Source of the DNA: RYN-433 sp036558265
GTDB lineage: Bacteria; Planctomycetota; Phycisphaerae; Tepidisphaerales; Tepidisphaeraceae
Direction: 5' to 3'
NCBI GenBank assembly: GCA_036558265.1
Contig: DATBFY010000562.1
Coordinates: forward strand, 1-27,300
Length of the DNA: 27,300 bases
The notes below the pieces were generated by a model that was not told the origin of the DNA, made no database searches, and worked only from the letters and a program-made list of their open reading frames with translations. Within the stretch, counting starts at the first letter, position 1; each line of letters opens with the position of its first letter. A program made the translations under genes and the position numbers. Positions 9,759-17,747 of this stretch are shown one piece after another.

Positions 9759-10595
9759 TCACGGCGCCCGGTTGAGCGACCAGTCGTAAGGCATGCTCTC
9801 GTACTCGGTGGCCGTTTGGACCGGTGAATCCGGGCGGCCAAAGGGCCGGATGGATTCGAGCAGCCCAGGGTCGCGTTTGCCGCTCTGGTGGGCGTAGGCG
9901 TCCTTGAAGTCACCGGGGTAGAACTTTGTGAAGATCTCGCTCAGTCTTACCTTCCGCTCGGAGACACTCTGCACTCCTCGGGGGTCGTTCAGGAACCGCC
10001 GGCCCTGGTCGGCGAGCTGCTCGTCGAGCTTAGGGCCTTCGTAGGGCTGGTTTCGGAGCGGGGGGCAGGATTTGCTCATGCAGTTGAGGGCGAAGTGGAC
10101 GCGGGGGTCGCCGGCGCTGCGGACGTATCGCTTTTCGAGGGTATCGAGATTCATGGGCTTACCGCCGACGGGGAAGCTGACGGTGTAAAACAGGCCGGAC
10201 AGGGCGACATTGGCGGGGAGACCTTTTTGCAACACACCATACATACAAAGGGCGTTGTACGCGTTAAGGTAGTAAGCGAGCTTGTCGGTCTCGTTGGGAA
10301 ACAGGTCCGGGCGGTTCTCCGGCGAGGCCTGGTTAATCTGGCCGACGTAACGGAAAAGCGCATCTTTTGCGCCGTTGGTATTACCGGTAAGCGCGTCATA
10401 TTTGACTAGTCCGTCGGGTGAGACGGTCTGATCGAGGACGCGTTGCCAGTCGGCATTGTCCCATTTGGCGAGGCGGGACCTGGGCGCGTACTCCTTTGAG
10501 ACGGGCCCACCGCCGCCGACACAGCCGGAAAGGACAAACCCCAAGGCGGCTCCGACGCCGAGCAACCAGATCGCCAGTAACGCCTTTTGTCTCAT
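9759..10595 (-). CDS. DUF547 lipoprotein
   Basis: DUF547 proteins are usually exported and of unknown function. This one is a 278-aa lipoprotein: the signal MRQKALLAIWLLGVGAALGF ends in the lipobox LSGC (Cys25), followed by a glycine-rich spacer. Family signatures are YYLNAYNALCMYGV (108-121) and HFALNCMSKSCPPL (167-180), the latter being the conserved His/Cys block that some authors compare to a thiol protease core; catalysis is unproven. The length is typical. Start: ATG at 10595, with GGAAGGAG about 10 nt upstream; the longer ORF (to 10694) is rejected because the lipoprotein signal begins here. It is divergent from the HTH-receiver gene, sharing a 224-bp regulatory gap. Confidence 0.9.
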   Translation of the reverse strand: MRQKALLAIWLLGVGAALGFVLSGCVGGGGPVSKEYAPRSRLAKWDNADWQRVLDQTVSPDGLVKYDALTGNTNGAKDALFRYVGQINQASPENRPDLFPNETDKLAYYLNAYNALCMYGVLQKGLPANVALSGLFYTVSFPVGGKPMNLDTLEKRYVRSAGDPRVHFALNCMSKSCPPLRNQPYEGPKLDEQLADQGRRFLNDPRGVQSVSERKVRLSEIFTKFYPGDFKDAYAHQSGKRDPGLLESIRPFGRPDSPVQTATEYESMPYDWSLNRAP

Positions 10596-10734
10596 AACCT
10601 TGGAGCTCCTTCCTTCGTCTTCTCGTCCTTCGGACGGGGCATGGATCAATAAACTACCGTCCGAGAGGGGTTGTTCCCATCCGCGCTGCCTCAAGTCAAC
10701 GCCGCGCGTCGCCGATGGTTAAATGGGAAAGATG

Positions 10735-10757
10735 GATAAAAGAGACAACTCTTTATC
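10735..10757. promoter_or_regulatory. AT-rich inverted repeat upstream of the HTH-receiver gene
   Basis: GATAAAAGAG and CTCTTTATC (10749-10757) are reverse complements apart from one extra A, with a 4-nt loop ACAA. The stretch is strikingly AT-rich for this window and lies about 62 nt before the HTH-receiver start, inside the divergent gap with DUF547. An operator for the HTH protein or another regulator is plausible. No T-run follows, so it is unlikely to be a terminator. Confidence 0.4.
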
Positions 10758-10819
10758 ATCATACAGAATGGCAAAGAGGGGCGATGCGGTGAAGGTCGCA
10801 TGCCCGTTGTGAGGAGATT

Positions 10820-11389
10820 ATGAAGACGGTTTTCACTACCGGGGAGGCTGCCGAGATTTGCAAGGTCTCGCAGCAGACCATTATCCGCTGTTTCGACAGC
10901 GGGCGGCTCAAAGGCTTCCGTGTGCCGGGGAGCCGGTTTCGCCGGATCCCGCGCGAGGCGCTGATCGCATTCATGAAGGAGAATGGGATTCCGCCCGATG
11001 CGCTGGATTCGGGCAAGCGGAAGATCCTGGTGGTGGATGACGACCCGGAGATCGTGGAGTTGTTTGTGGACGTGCTGGAGCGGGATGGCCGATTTGAGGT
11101 CAAGACCGCCAGCTCGGGTTACGACGCCGGGATCATGACGCAGGAGTTCCTGCCGGACCTGATCATCCTGGACTACATGCTGCCGGACATCAACGGGAAC
11201 GTGGTGTGCCAGACGATTCGGACCAATCCGAACTTCGAGCATATCAAGATCATCATCGTGTCGGGCGTGGTGAACCAGGACGAGATCAACGACCTCCTGA
11301 AGAGCGGCGCGGACGAGTTCGTGAAAAAGCCGTTCAACATCGAGAAGTTGATCGAGCGCGTCTGCGAGCTGTTGTCCGTGGCGGCGTAG
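10820..11389 (+). CDS. Response regulator with N-terminal MerR/excisionase-type HTH
   Basis: A 189-aa regulator in which the DNA-binding domain precedes the receiver, the reverse of the usual order. Residues 5-55 (FTTGEAAEICKVSQQTIIRC...GSRFRRIPREALIAFM) form a helix-turn-helix of the excisionase/BldC/MerR class. Residues 67-186 are a receiver domain with the acidic pocket Asp73-75 (VVDDDP), phosphoacceptor Asp118 (LIILDYMLPD), SG in IIVSGVVNQ, and Lys170-Pro171 (KKPF). A GAGGAG ribosome binding site lies about 5 nt before the ATG at 10820. The stop codon TAG (11387-11389) is inside a palindromic repeat. It is followed by an HDOD-histidine kinase and another receiver protein, so it is the likely transcriptional output of that set; that pairing is inferred from position. 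Confidence 0.9.
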   Translation: MKTVFTTGEAAEICKVSQQTIIRCFDSGRLKGFRVPGSRFRRIPREALIAFMKENGIPPDALDSGKRKILVVDDDPEIVELFVDVLERDGRFEVKTASSGYDAGIMTQEFLPDLIILDYMLPDINGNVVCQTIRTNPNFEHIKIIIVSGVVNQDEINDLLKSGADEFVKKPFNIEKLIERVCELLSVAA

Positions 11390-11456
11390 GGTGGGCTTTG
11401 CCCACCATGGATATCTAACCGCTTGGTAAAAGGGCGGTGGGCGGAGCCCACCCTAC
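11386..11456. repeat. REPIN-like pair of inverted 21-bp palindromic repeats
   Basis: Two 21-bp units (11386-11406 and 11436-11456) in head-to-head orientation with a 29-bp spacer. Each unit has a GTAGGGTGGGC arm and a GCCCACC arm and is itself a hairpin; the two differ at two positions after reverse complementing. A third unit lies at 15864-15884. The pair fills almost the whole gap between the HTH-receiver stop and the kinase ATG, and contains the TAG stop. Confidence 0.75.
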
Positions 11457-11460
11457 TGCT

Positions 11461-13773
11461 ATGTCAGACACGGTCCGGGAGAAACGCGTCGAGCTGATCC
11501 TTCAGCAACTGGAGGAGCTGCCGACGTTGCCCGCCGTCGCCGTGCGGATCCTGGAAGTCACCGGCGACGAGGACTCGTCGGCCCGGGACGTGGTGGAGCT
11601 GATCTCCAGCGACGTGGCGCTCACCAGCCGCATCCTTCAACTGGTTCACCGTGCCGATGTCGGGGTGCGCGGGGAAGTCAACAGCATCGAGCGGGCCGTC
11701 GTTCTCCTCGGCTTCGACGCCGTCCGCAGCGCCGTCCTGGCCGTCAGCGTTTTCTCAACTTTCGGGGAAAACGCCAAAGAACGCAAAACGCATCATTTCA
11801 GCGTCGAAGAATTCTGGAAACACTCGGTGGCGGTCGCGTGCTGCGCGGAGTTACTGGCGGACGAGCTGAAGGCGACGTACGGGCGCGACGCGGGGGTGGA
11901 GGGGTCGGAGGCGTTCGTCTGCGGCCTGTTGCACGACCTGGGGAAAGTCGCGCTGGACGCGTGCCTGCCCAAGAGCTTCGACAAGGTCGTCGAGGCGACC
12001 GAGCTGTTGCGCGGCAACATCGCCGACATGGAGCGGCAAATCATCGGCCTGGACCATATGGTCGTGGGCAAGCGACTGGCGGAGCGGTGGGGGTTGCCGG
12101 CGACGATCCGGGACTGCGTCTGGCTTCACGGGCAATTGCCGGCGGCATTGCCGGCGGGGGTGCGAAGTCCGCGGCTGGTGAACCTGGTGACGCTGGCGGA
12201 CGTGCTGGTGCGGGAGCAGCACCTGGGATTTTCCGGGAATTTCGCGTTCACGCTGCAGCGTCAGCCGCTGATCGACGCGGTGGGGCTGCCGGATGGGGCC
12301 ATCGAGCGGGCGCTGCAGAAGCTGGTCGAGGCGATCGAGCCGCGCGCCAAGGCGCTGGGGCTGGGGCAAACGAGCAGCGGGGATCTCTATCAACAGGCGC
12401 TGGCGCAGGCGAACCGCGAGCTGGGACGGATGAGCGGTCAGCTCGCGTCGAAGAACCGGCGGCTGGCGGTGCGGGCGAAGTTTTTCGACGCGTTGTCGAA
12501 CTTCCAGAGCGAGCTGAGACCGGACGCGCCGCCTCAAATGGTGCTCCAGGCGATCGGCCAGACGGCGGTGTCGGTGCTGGGGGCGACGTCGGCGGGGGTG
12601 TTCAGCATCATTCCCGGGCAGGCGTATGCCGAGGTGATCCTGTGCGACGGGCAGGGGGACGTGTTCGAGCAGACGGTGATCGACTGCATGAAAGGCCTGG
12701 CCAAGCCGCAGGGGGGTGACGGCCCGGTGCTTTCGGCAGGGAATGAGTTGGAGTGGCTGCTGTCGGCCATCTCGCCGCGGCTGGGGGAAGATCAGCGGTA
12801 CTGGATCTGCCTGGAGGCGGACGGGATCTGCATCGGCGGGGTCGTGTGGGGCGCCAAGTCGGGGGAGGCGCAGCGGCTGAGTCCGCAAGTGCAGGAGCTG
12901 ACGGCGCTGGCGAACGGCTGGAGCCTGACGCTGCGGACGAGTCAGATCCGCGAGGAGGCGCGGGCATTGTCGGAGCAGTTGGCGGAGGCGAACCGCCGCC
13001 TGCACAACGCGCAGAACGAGATCCTGCGCAGCAAGACGATGATCACGGTGGGGGAAATGGCCGCCGGGGCGGCGCACGAGATGAACAACCCGCTGGCGGT
13101 GATCAGCGGGCGCAGTCAGTTGCTGGCGTCGCAGCTCGAGGATCCCAAGCTCAAGCAGGCGGCCAAGACGATCAGCGAGCAGGCGCACATGATCACGGAC
13201 ATCATCACGGAGCTGATGGCGTTCGCCAAACCGGTGCCGCCGACGATCGTCGAGTGCGAGCTTCCGGACCTGGTGGCGCGGGCGCTGCACGAGGCCAAGT
13301 CGATGACCGATCCGGCCGATAGGAACATTGAAGTGACCATGACGGATATACCGCCTGTGATGGTGGATCCGGCGCAGGTCACGGCGGCGCTGACGGAGGT
13401 CGTCGGCAACGCGATCCAGGCCACCGAGGAGCGGGACGGCCAGGTGACGATCCACGCGGCGTTCGACGCGTACTCGGGGCGAGTGGCCCTGACGGTGGCG
13501 GACAACGGCTGCGGGATGGACGAGGAGACGCTCAAGCGGGCGTTCGACCCGTTCTTCAGCTCCAAGCCCGCCGGGCGTCGGCGGGGCATGGGCCTGGCCA
13601 AGGCGCTGCGCTGGATCGAGAGCAGCGGCGGCACGATGCGGCTGGAGAGCCGCCTGGGCAAGGGGACGCGCGGGTCGATCCTGCTGCCAGCGGTGCCGAC
13701 GGGCGCCGCGACGATGTCCGCGGCGGCAGCGGCGGCGAACGGCCTGGCGGCGCACGTCAGGAAGGCGCAATAA
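11461..13773 (+). CDS. HDOD-GAF-histidine kinase
   Basis: A 770-aa soluble signalling protein. Residues about 10-285 are an HDOD domain (LPTLPAVAVRILEV; LISSDVALTSRIL; LLHDLGKVALD, with His158-Asp159 kept), linked to signalling or output control in many bacteria. A coiled coil (about 305-340) leads to a GAF-like domain (340-490), another coiled coil (490-530), then a kinase core: H-box GEMAAGAAHEMNNPLAV with phosphoacceptor His539, N-box VVGNAIQA (Asn650), G1 VADNGCGMD (Asp681), FDPFFSS and a G2 box GRRRGMGLA. No membrane helix is present, so it senses an internal cue. The ATG at 11461 is 4 bp after a palindromic repeat; a GTG at 11437 within the repeat is rejected. No clear ribosome binding site other than GGAG inside the repeat. 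Likely phosphorylates its neighbours' receivers. Confidence 0.92.
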   Translation: MSDTVREKRVELILQQLEELPTLPAVAVRILEVTGDEDSSARDVVELISSDVALTSRILQLVHRADVGVRGEVNSIERAVVLLGFDAVRSAVLAVSVFSTFGENAKERKTHHFSVEEFWKHSVAVACCAELLADELKATYGRDAGVEGSEAFVCGLLHDLGKVALDACLPKSFDKVVEATELLRGNIADMERQIIGLDHMVVGKRLAERWGLPATIRDCVWLHGQLPAALPAGVRSPRLVNLVTLADVLVREQHLGFSGNFAFTLQRQPLIDAVGLPDGAIERALQKLVEAIEPRAKALGLGQTSSGDLYQQALAQANRELGRMSGQLASKNRRLAVRAKFFDALSNFQSELRPDAPPQMVLQAIGQTAVSVLGATSAGVFSIIPGQAYAEVILCDGQGDVFEQTVIDCMKGLAKPQGGDGPVLSAGNELEWLLSAISPRLGEDQRYWICLEADGICIGGVVWGAKSGEAQRLSPQVQELTALANGWSLTLRTSQIREEARALSEQLAEANRRLHNAQNEILRSKTMITVGEMAAGAAHEMNNPLAVISGRSQLLASQLEDPKLKQAAKTISEQAHMITDIITELMAFAKPVPPTIVECELPDLVARALHEAKSMTDPADRNIEVTMTDIPPVMVDPAQVTAALTEVVGNAIQATEERDGQVTIHAAFDAYSGRVALTVADNGCGMDEETLKRAFDPFFSSKPAGRRRGMGLAKALRWIESSGGTMRLESRLGKGTRGSILLPAVPTGAATMSAAAAAANGLAAHVRKAQ

Positions 13774-13935
13774 CGGTTGACGAGTCGAGGCGTGCGGGAT
13801 GCGCGTCCACGGCGGACGCGGACGGAGGTGCCGCGCGCATAGATTCGGGAGTCGCGAGGGATCGCGCATGTCGCGTCGTTCGGGATGGATACACAGTGGG
13901 TGCGTGCCGGTCACGGGCCGGCGGGAGCGTGAGTC

Positions 13936-15102
13936 ATGGCGCCGACGAAGGTGTCACAATCGGGCAAGGCGCAGGTCGCCAAGCCCCGCGTGCTGGTCGT
14001 GGATGACGAGGCCGAACTCATCGAGGTTATCACCGACACCGTGGGCAAGAAGATGGGCTGCAAGCTGATCGCGGCGCGCAGCGTCGCGGCGGCGAAGAAG
14101 GTGCTCGAATCGCAGCAGCGGATCGACCTGTTGCTCACCGACGTCAACCTGCCCGATGGTGACGGAATGTCGCTCCTGGGCGTCCTGCATCTCCACCAGC
14201 CTCAGGCGCAGGCGATCGTGATGACCGGGCAGGCGAGCATGTCCGAGGCGATCGAGGCCATGCGCGAGGGCGCCAGCGACTTCGTGCCCAAGCCATTCTC
14301 CACCAGCGAGCTGGCGGACCGCGTGAAGCGGGCGCTGGCGCGGGCGGCGGCGAGCGTGAAGACCGAGAAGCGCCTGGTGCGGCTGCGCGACGCCGTCAAG
14401 CGCTTGAACGACGCACGCAAGATGGTATCCAAGAAGGTGGACCTCCTGTGCAACGACCTGATCAGCGCTTACGGCGAGCTGTCGAAGCAGCTTGACCTCG
14501 TGCGGATCCAGGAGAGCTACAAGCATTGCCAGCAAGAGGCCAAGGATCTCGAGCAACTGCTCTGCCACACCATGGACTGGCTGTTGCGGCAGATCGGTTA
14601 TTCGAACATCGCGGTGTGGCTCGCGGGGGACGATGACGACTTCCAGCTCGGCGCGTACATGAAATACACGACCCCGGGCGAGCCCGCGCTGACCGAGGCG
14701 CTGCGGACCGGGATCGTCAAGCACACGGTCAAGGAGAACTGCCTGCACCTGTCAGGCGACGAGCTGCGGTCAAAGCTGACGGCCAAGGAGATGGAGTTCC
14801 TGAAGGACCAGGACGTGATCACGGTGAACTGCAGCTACCTGGCGGAGTCGCTGGCCGTGGTCGTGATGTTCCGCGAAGCCAAGGGTCCGTTCACGGAGGA
14901 GGACTACGGGGCGCTCAAGGCGGTGAGCCCGCTGTTCGCGGTGGCGCTGGCGGGCATCGTGCGCGGCAGCGAGTCCGAGGAAGACGGCGACAACGGGACG
15001 CTGCTGGACGAGGACAACAAGCAGGACAAGAAGGACAAAAAGGAGCGGAAGAAGAAGGACGACGCCGACTGGTGGAAGCGGGGGGAAGAACCTCCCTTCT
15101 AG
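13936..15102 (+). CDS. Receiver-GAF response regulator
   Basis: 388 aa. The receiver (about 18-140) has the acidic pocket VVDDEAE, phosphoacceptor Asp69 (LLLTDVNLPDGDG), VMTGQ and Lys119-Pro (VPKPFS). Residues about 140-215 form a long coiled coil, followed by a GAF-like domain (215-365; HTMDWLLRQIGYSNIAVWLA, then a strand-rich core). The end is a charged tail (DKKDKKERKKKDDADWW). No DNA-binding or catalytic output is visible, so it is probably an adaptor or sensor in a phosphorelay. A GGGAG ribosome binding site lies about 9 nt before the ATG at 13936. The 162-bp gap after the kinase includes a short hairpin (CGCGTCC/GGACGCG near 13801-13819) without a T-run, so read-through from the kinase is possible. 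Its coiled-coil/GAF arrangement echoes the kinase's. Confidence 0.88.
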   Translation: MAPTKVSQSGKAQVAKPRVLVVDDEAELIEVITDTVGKKMGCKLIAARSVAAAKKVLESQQRIDLLLTDVNLPDGDGMSLLGVLHLHQPQAQAIVMTGQASMSEAIEAMREGASDFVPKPFSTSELADRVKRALARAAASVKTEKRLVRLRDAVKRLNDARKMVSKKVDLLCNDLISAYGELSKQLDLVRIQESYKHCQQEAKDLEQLLCHTMDWLLRQIGYSNIAVWLAGDDDDFQLGAYMKYTTPGEPALTEALRTGIVKHTVKENCLHLSGDELRSKLTAKEMEFLKDQDVITVNCSYLAESLAVVVMFREAKGPFTEEDYGALKAVSPLFAVALAGIVRGSESEEDGDNGTLLDEDNKQDKKDKKERKKKDDADWWKRGEEPPF

Positions 15103-15125
15103 TCTAAACGTCGTCTCATGCTCCG

Positions 15126-15249
15126 CCACGGAGAGCGCAGAGGACACGGAGGGAAAGAGAATCAGCCACAGATGACGGGCCGATGAACACAGATAAGACA
15201 GGCCAATTGCGGCTTTTCTTATCCGTGTTCGTCGGCGTTCATCTGTGGC
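15126..15249. repeat. Dispersed inverted repeat, copy 1
   Basis: A near-palindromic element: GCCACAGATGA...GATGAACACAGATAAGA (15165-15198) is matched in reverse complement by 15217-15249 with few differences and one indel. The left flank CCACGGAGAGCGCAGAGG (from 15126) is also shared with copy 2 at 21005-21131, which lies in the opposite orientation. It occupies the gap between the receiver-GAF gene and the GNAT stop, so it sits between two 3' ends. Confidence 0.7.
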
Positions 15250-15268
15250 AACTCTTGCCGCGCGCGAC

Positions 15269-15799
15269 TTAGAGCAGCATCGCCATGATCAGGTCGTCGA
15301 TGTACTGCCCGTTCTTCAGCGCGCAGGCGCGGCGGTGGCCTTCCTCGATGAAGCCGAGCTTTCGATAGACGTGGATGGCCCGCTCGTTGTGCGTGAAGAC
15401 GGCGAGGTCGATGCGTTTGACCACGCCGGAGGCGCGGGCATGGTCGATGGCGGCGCGCACCAGCGCGGTGCCAATGCCGCGATCGCACCATTCTTTGCGG
15501 ACCGATACACCCAGGACGACGGCGTGGCGGTTGCACTGGCGCTTGCCGCCGGTGTAGTTCAGGAGGCCGACGATCTGGCCGTCGATCAGGGCGAGGAGGA
15601 AGAGGGCGTTGTCGGTATTGGCGGCGTCGCCGAGGAACTTCTGCTCCTGTTCGAGGGTGTAGTCGAACTCGCCCGGGGCGAAGGAGAGGTTGTCGGGGAA
15701 CTCGTCGATAACTTGGCGGGCGTGCTCGATGCAGGCGGCGGCGTCGTCGGCGGTGGCGCGGCGGATGGTCAATGATGGCAGGGTGGCGGCGCTGGTCAT
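15269..15799 (-). CDS. GNAT family N-acetyltransferase
   Basis: 176 aa of the Gcn5-related fold, transferring an acetyl group from acetyl-CoA to an amine; the substrate cannot be predicted. Motif A is VSVRKEWCDRGIGTALV (98-114), with the R-G-I-G-T-A phosphate-binding loop, and motif B is NERAIHVYRKLGFIEEG (138-154). The N-terminal region (LTIRRATADDA) starts as GNAT proteins usually do. No fused domain is present. No ribosome binding site precedes the ATG at 15799. It is the last gene of the leftward run; an intrinsic terminator at 15885-15924 separates it from the methyltransferase gene, so it probably has its own promoter in the 85 bp between. The dispersed repeat copy 1 begins 20 bp past its stop. 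Confidence 0.92.
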   Translation of the reverse strand: MTSAATLPSLTIRRATADDAAACIEHARQVIDEFPDNLSFAPGEFDYTLEQEQKFLGDAANTDNALFLLALIDGQIVGLLNYTGGKRQCNRHAVVLGVSVRKEWCDRGIGTALVRAAIDHARASGVVKRIDLAVFTHNERAIHVYRKLGFIEEGHRRACALKNGQYIDDLIMAMLL

Positions 15800-15863
15800 G
15801 ATTTGATCGTGAGTGGCGTTGGGAATGACGACGCGCGCGAAGGGAATCTGACTGCGGGTGCGT

Positions 15864-15884
15864 GGTGGGCGAAGCCCACCCTAC
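15864..15884. repeat. Third copy of the GTAGGGTGGGC palindromic repeat
   Basis: A 21-bp unit (GGTGGGCGAAGCCCACC plus CTAC) in the same orientation as the right unit at 11436-11456, with a loop GAA-type centre. It abuts the T-tract of a leftward terminator. It is a single unit, not a pair. Confidence 0.7.
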
Positions 15885-15924
15885 AAAAAAAACGCCCGAC
15901 ACCTCGCTTACGAGGTTTCGAGCG
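15885..15924 (-). terminator. Strong intrinsic terminator, leftward
   Basis: On the minus strand a 14-bp stem (CGCTCGAAACCTCG with CGAGGTGTCGGGCG, one G-U pair and one mismatch, loop TAAG) is followed immediately by eight Ts (15892-15885). It would end transcripts arriving from the methyltransferase gene about 370 bp upstream. On the plus strand no T-run follows the stem. Confidence 0.85.
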
Positions 15925-16294
15925 TCGAATACGGATTGCGCGTTCCGCTATTGCCGTGTGAGGGGTGGTTTGGTCAAACCCATGCGAACAGGTGGGTGAT
16001 GGAACCGATCGGGAGGGTTCTCCCGTCTGTCTTGCCGTTCGGATCCCGACGTGGCTTCCCGCCCGAGGGAAAATGCGTCACACAAGGGCGGGGGCCGCGG
16101 GCTTGCGGCGGGCAAGCGGCCATCCCCGGGGCTTGCTTATCGGTTTGCCAAAATCTGGCCCTCAATCACGTACACGGCAGAACCAGCAACCGTATGTCGA
16201 ACTATATCGTCCGAAATTATCTCCGGCAAACAGGGAAAAGCCCCATTCGCAGGCGATCGATTTTATCCTGCAAAAACCGGACCTTTCGCCGTGT
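15925..16294. other. Non-coding stretch between terminator and methyltransferase
   Basis: About 370 bp without a supported gene; the whole gap from the GNAT start to the methyltransferase stop is 495 bp. ORFs that cross it are long overlaps with the methyltransferase or have no recognisable content. There is a small hairpin GCTTGC/GCAAGC near 16111-16127, in a G/C-rich patch. I see no tRNA or other RNA fold by eye. It may be the 3' untranslated region of the leftward transcript. Confidence 0.5.
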
Positions 16295-17038
16295 TCACGT
16301 GCGCCCCGTCAGCTCGAAAATCCTGATGGGCGCGGTGCGGGTCGGAACGGACTTTTTGAGCTGCTCCAACTTCCAGGGATAGGGCTTAATCCAGTCGAGG
16401 AAGAGGTCGCCCGTCTGGCGGCCGGGCTCGCCCAGGAGGACGCTGCCGCCGGCACGAAGGTGCCCGCGCCAGAATGGCTCGAGGTAAATCCACTGCGTGC
16501 GGTCGTAAAGGATGTCGGCGCCGATGATGAGGTCGAACTGTTCGGTCAGGCGGGCCTTCTGCCAGTTGAGCCTGCGCGTGCGGATCCGCCTGGCGAACGG
16601 CGTCGCGTTGAGGCGGGCAAAGAGCAGCGCGTCGGGTTCGAGATCGGCGAAGAGGACGCGCGCGCCCAGCGCCGCGGCGACCGAGCCGGTCAGGCCCATC
16701 CCGCAGCCCAGGTCGAGGACGCTGAGGCGGCGAACGTCGAATCGCTCCGGGAGCGTCCGGGCGAGGAAGTCGATGATCGCCAGGGAGCTGTCCCACAGCT
16801 CGGCCCAGTAGGGCAGGTGAAGCTCGTCGCCGTCGCGGCGCCGGCCGGCGAGCTTGTCGCGGCGGTCCTCCTCCTCGGCGACCTGGTCGAGGACGAGGTT
16901 GGGGTCGGCGATGCGCGTGAACGCAAGCTCCACCTCGCCCGCGCGCACGGGCTCGGTCACGGTCTGAAACCGGCGATGGATGCGGGCCAGCAGCTTGCGG
17001 TGGCGGCGGCGGTCGGCAGGTGACAACGGCGGCGACAT
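16295..17038 (-). CDS. Class I SAM methyltransferase (Methyltransf_16-like)
   Basis: 247 aa. The N-terminal 60 residues are basic and helical. The core shows motif I LDLGCGMGLTGSVAAALGA (108-126), motif II ADLEPDAL (131-138) and motif IV IIGADILYDR (171-180); LPYWAELWDSS (75-85) precedes the core. The 'WxxLWxSS ... GADILYD' combination is that of the family-16/METTL21-like protein (lysine) methyltransferases and their bacterial relatives, so a protein substrate is the best guess, not proven. The ATG at 17038 lies 10 bp after the stop of the membrane protein upstream, suggesting translational coupling. The longer ORF, which would overlap that gene by 137 bp, is rejected. A terminator lies 370 bp downstream. 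Confidence 0.85.
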   Translation of the reverse strand: MSPPLSPADRRRHRKLLARIHRRFQTVTEPVRAGEVELAFTRIADPNLVLDQVAEEEDRRDKLAGRRRDGDELHLPYWAELWDSSLAIIDFLARTLPERFDVRRLSVLDLGCGMGLTGSVAAALGARVLFADLEPDALLFARLNATPFARRIRTRRLNWQKARLTEQFDLIIGADILYDRTQWIYLEPFWRGHLRAGGSVLLGEPGRQTGDLFLDWIKPYPWKLEQLKKSVPTRTAPIRIFELTGRT

Positions 17039-17048
17039 CGCGCGGTGC

Positions 17049-17747
17049 TCACCCGTATAACCAGCCCAGCGTTTTGCTGACGATGAAGTACGCCGCGACT
17101 GCAAGGCCGAGGAATCCGCCGGCGGCGATGAAATTGCAGACGATCGCGCCGCTCGACTTGATGTAAAGCCGGACGATCGCGCCATAGATGAACAGGCAGA
17201 AGATCCAGACGATCGCGATCGCCGGGCCCACGTAGAACGGGATCAGCGCGAGCAGGCTCGGGCCCAGGCAGTAGGCGTAGACGTTGTAGAGCAGGACGGC
17301 CGGGAACCTGGACTTCATCTCGCCGGCGGAAACCAGCTTGTAAAAGAGCCGCGTGATCAGGTTGAGCAGCAGCCACGTGCCGCCGGCGGCAAGGACGAAG
17401 TGGAGCGCCCAGCGGTATCCGTCCTCGTAGTAGTCGAATGACTTACCGCCTTTGACAAATGCGATGACGTCGTGGATGACCCAGGAGATTCCCCACATCA
17501 CGCCGCAGATGATGACGAACGCGCGGGTGTCGCTGGCGGTCTCCGGACGACGCATGGACCAGAGCAGGTCGCCCGGCCTGGTCATCGACATGCCGACGGT
17601 CTTGAAATACGCGCCGATGGCGCCGATGGAGCCGCGGTCTTCCCAGGGCGTGCCGGGACCGGGCTCGAGCGGGTTGCGCATCCGCGCCTGCTCGACCCGC
17701 ATCGCCTCGATTTCGACGCCGGGCGGGGATTCGATGTTCTTGGCCAT
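17049..17747 (-). CDS. Five-helix membrane protein, YIP1-like
   Basis: 232 aa. A polar N-terminus of about 70 residues (pro/gly/glu-rich) leads to five hydrophobic segments at about 76-97 (AFVIICGVMWGISWVIHDVI), 113-135, 152-170, 173-195 and 203-224. This layout with a long cytosolic start followed by five helices fits YIP1-family proteins, which are of uncertain role in bacteria; I rate the family name as tentative. The ATG at 17747 has GAGGAG about 8 nt upstream. The N-terminal extension available in the ORF (84 residues) is low-complexity and rejected. The gene is 101 bp after the metallophosphoesterase stop and 10 bp before the methyltransferase start, so it is likely co-transcribed. Confidence 0.78.
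   Translation of the reverse strand: MAKNIESPPGVEIEAMRVEQARMRNPLEPGPGTPWEDRGSIGAIGAYFKTVGMSMTRPGDLLWSMRRPETASDTRAFVIICGVMWGISWVIHDVIAFVKGGKSFDYYEDGYRWALHFVLAAGGTWLLLNLITRLFYKLVSAGEMKSRFPAVLLYNVYAYCLGPSLLALIPFYVGPAIAIVWIFCLFIYGAIVRLYIKSSGAIVCNFIAAGGFLGLAVAAYFIVSKTLGWLYG

Noticed and set aside
11437..11460. Alternative kinase start at GTG 11437, giving MGGAHPTA
   Set aside because: These residues are the translation of the palindromic repeat; the ATG at 11461 gives the family-like N-terminus.
11851..13914. 687-aa ORF on the minus strand opposite the HDOD-kinase
   Set aside because: Arginine/histidine/proline-rich shadow of a gene with clear domains; no recognisable motif.
15126..15249. Inverted repeats as a CRISPR or IS element
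   Set aside because: There are only two diverged, non-tandem copies, no regular spacers, and no transposase inside them.
15965..17023. 352-aa plus-strand ORF across the non-coding gap and the methyltransferase
   Set aside because: Most of it is antisense to the methyltransferase; the rest has no recognisable content and no ribosome binding site.
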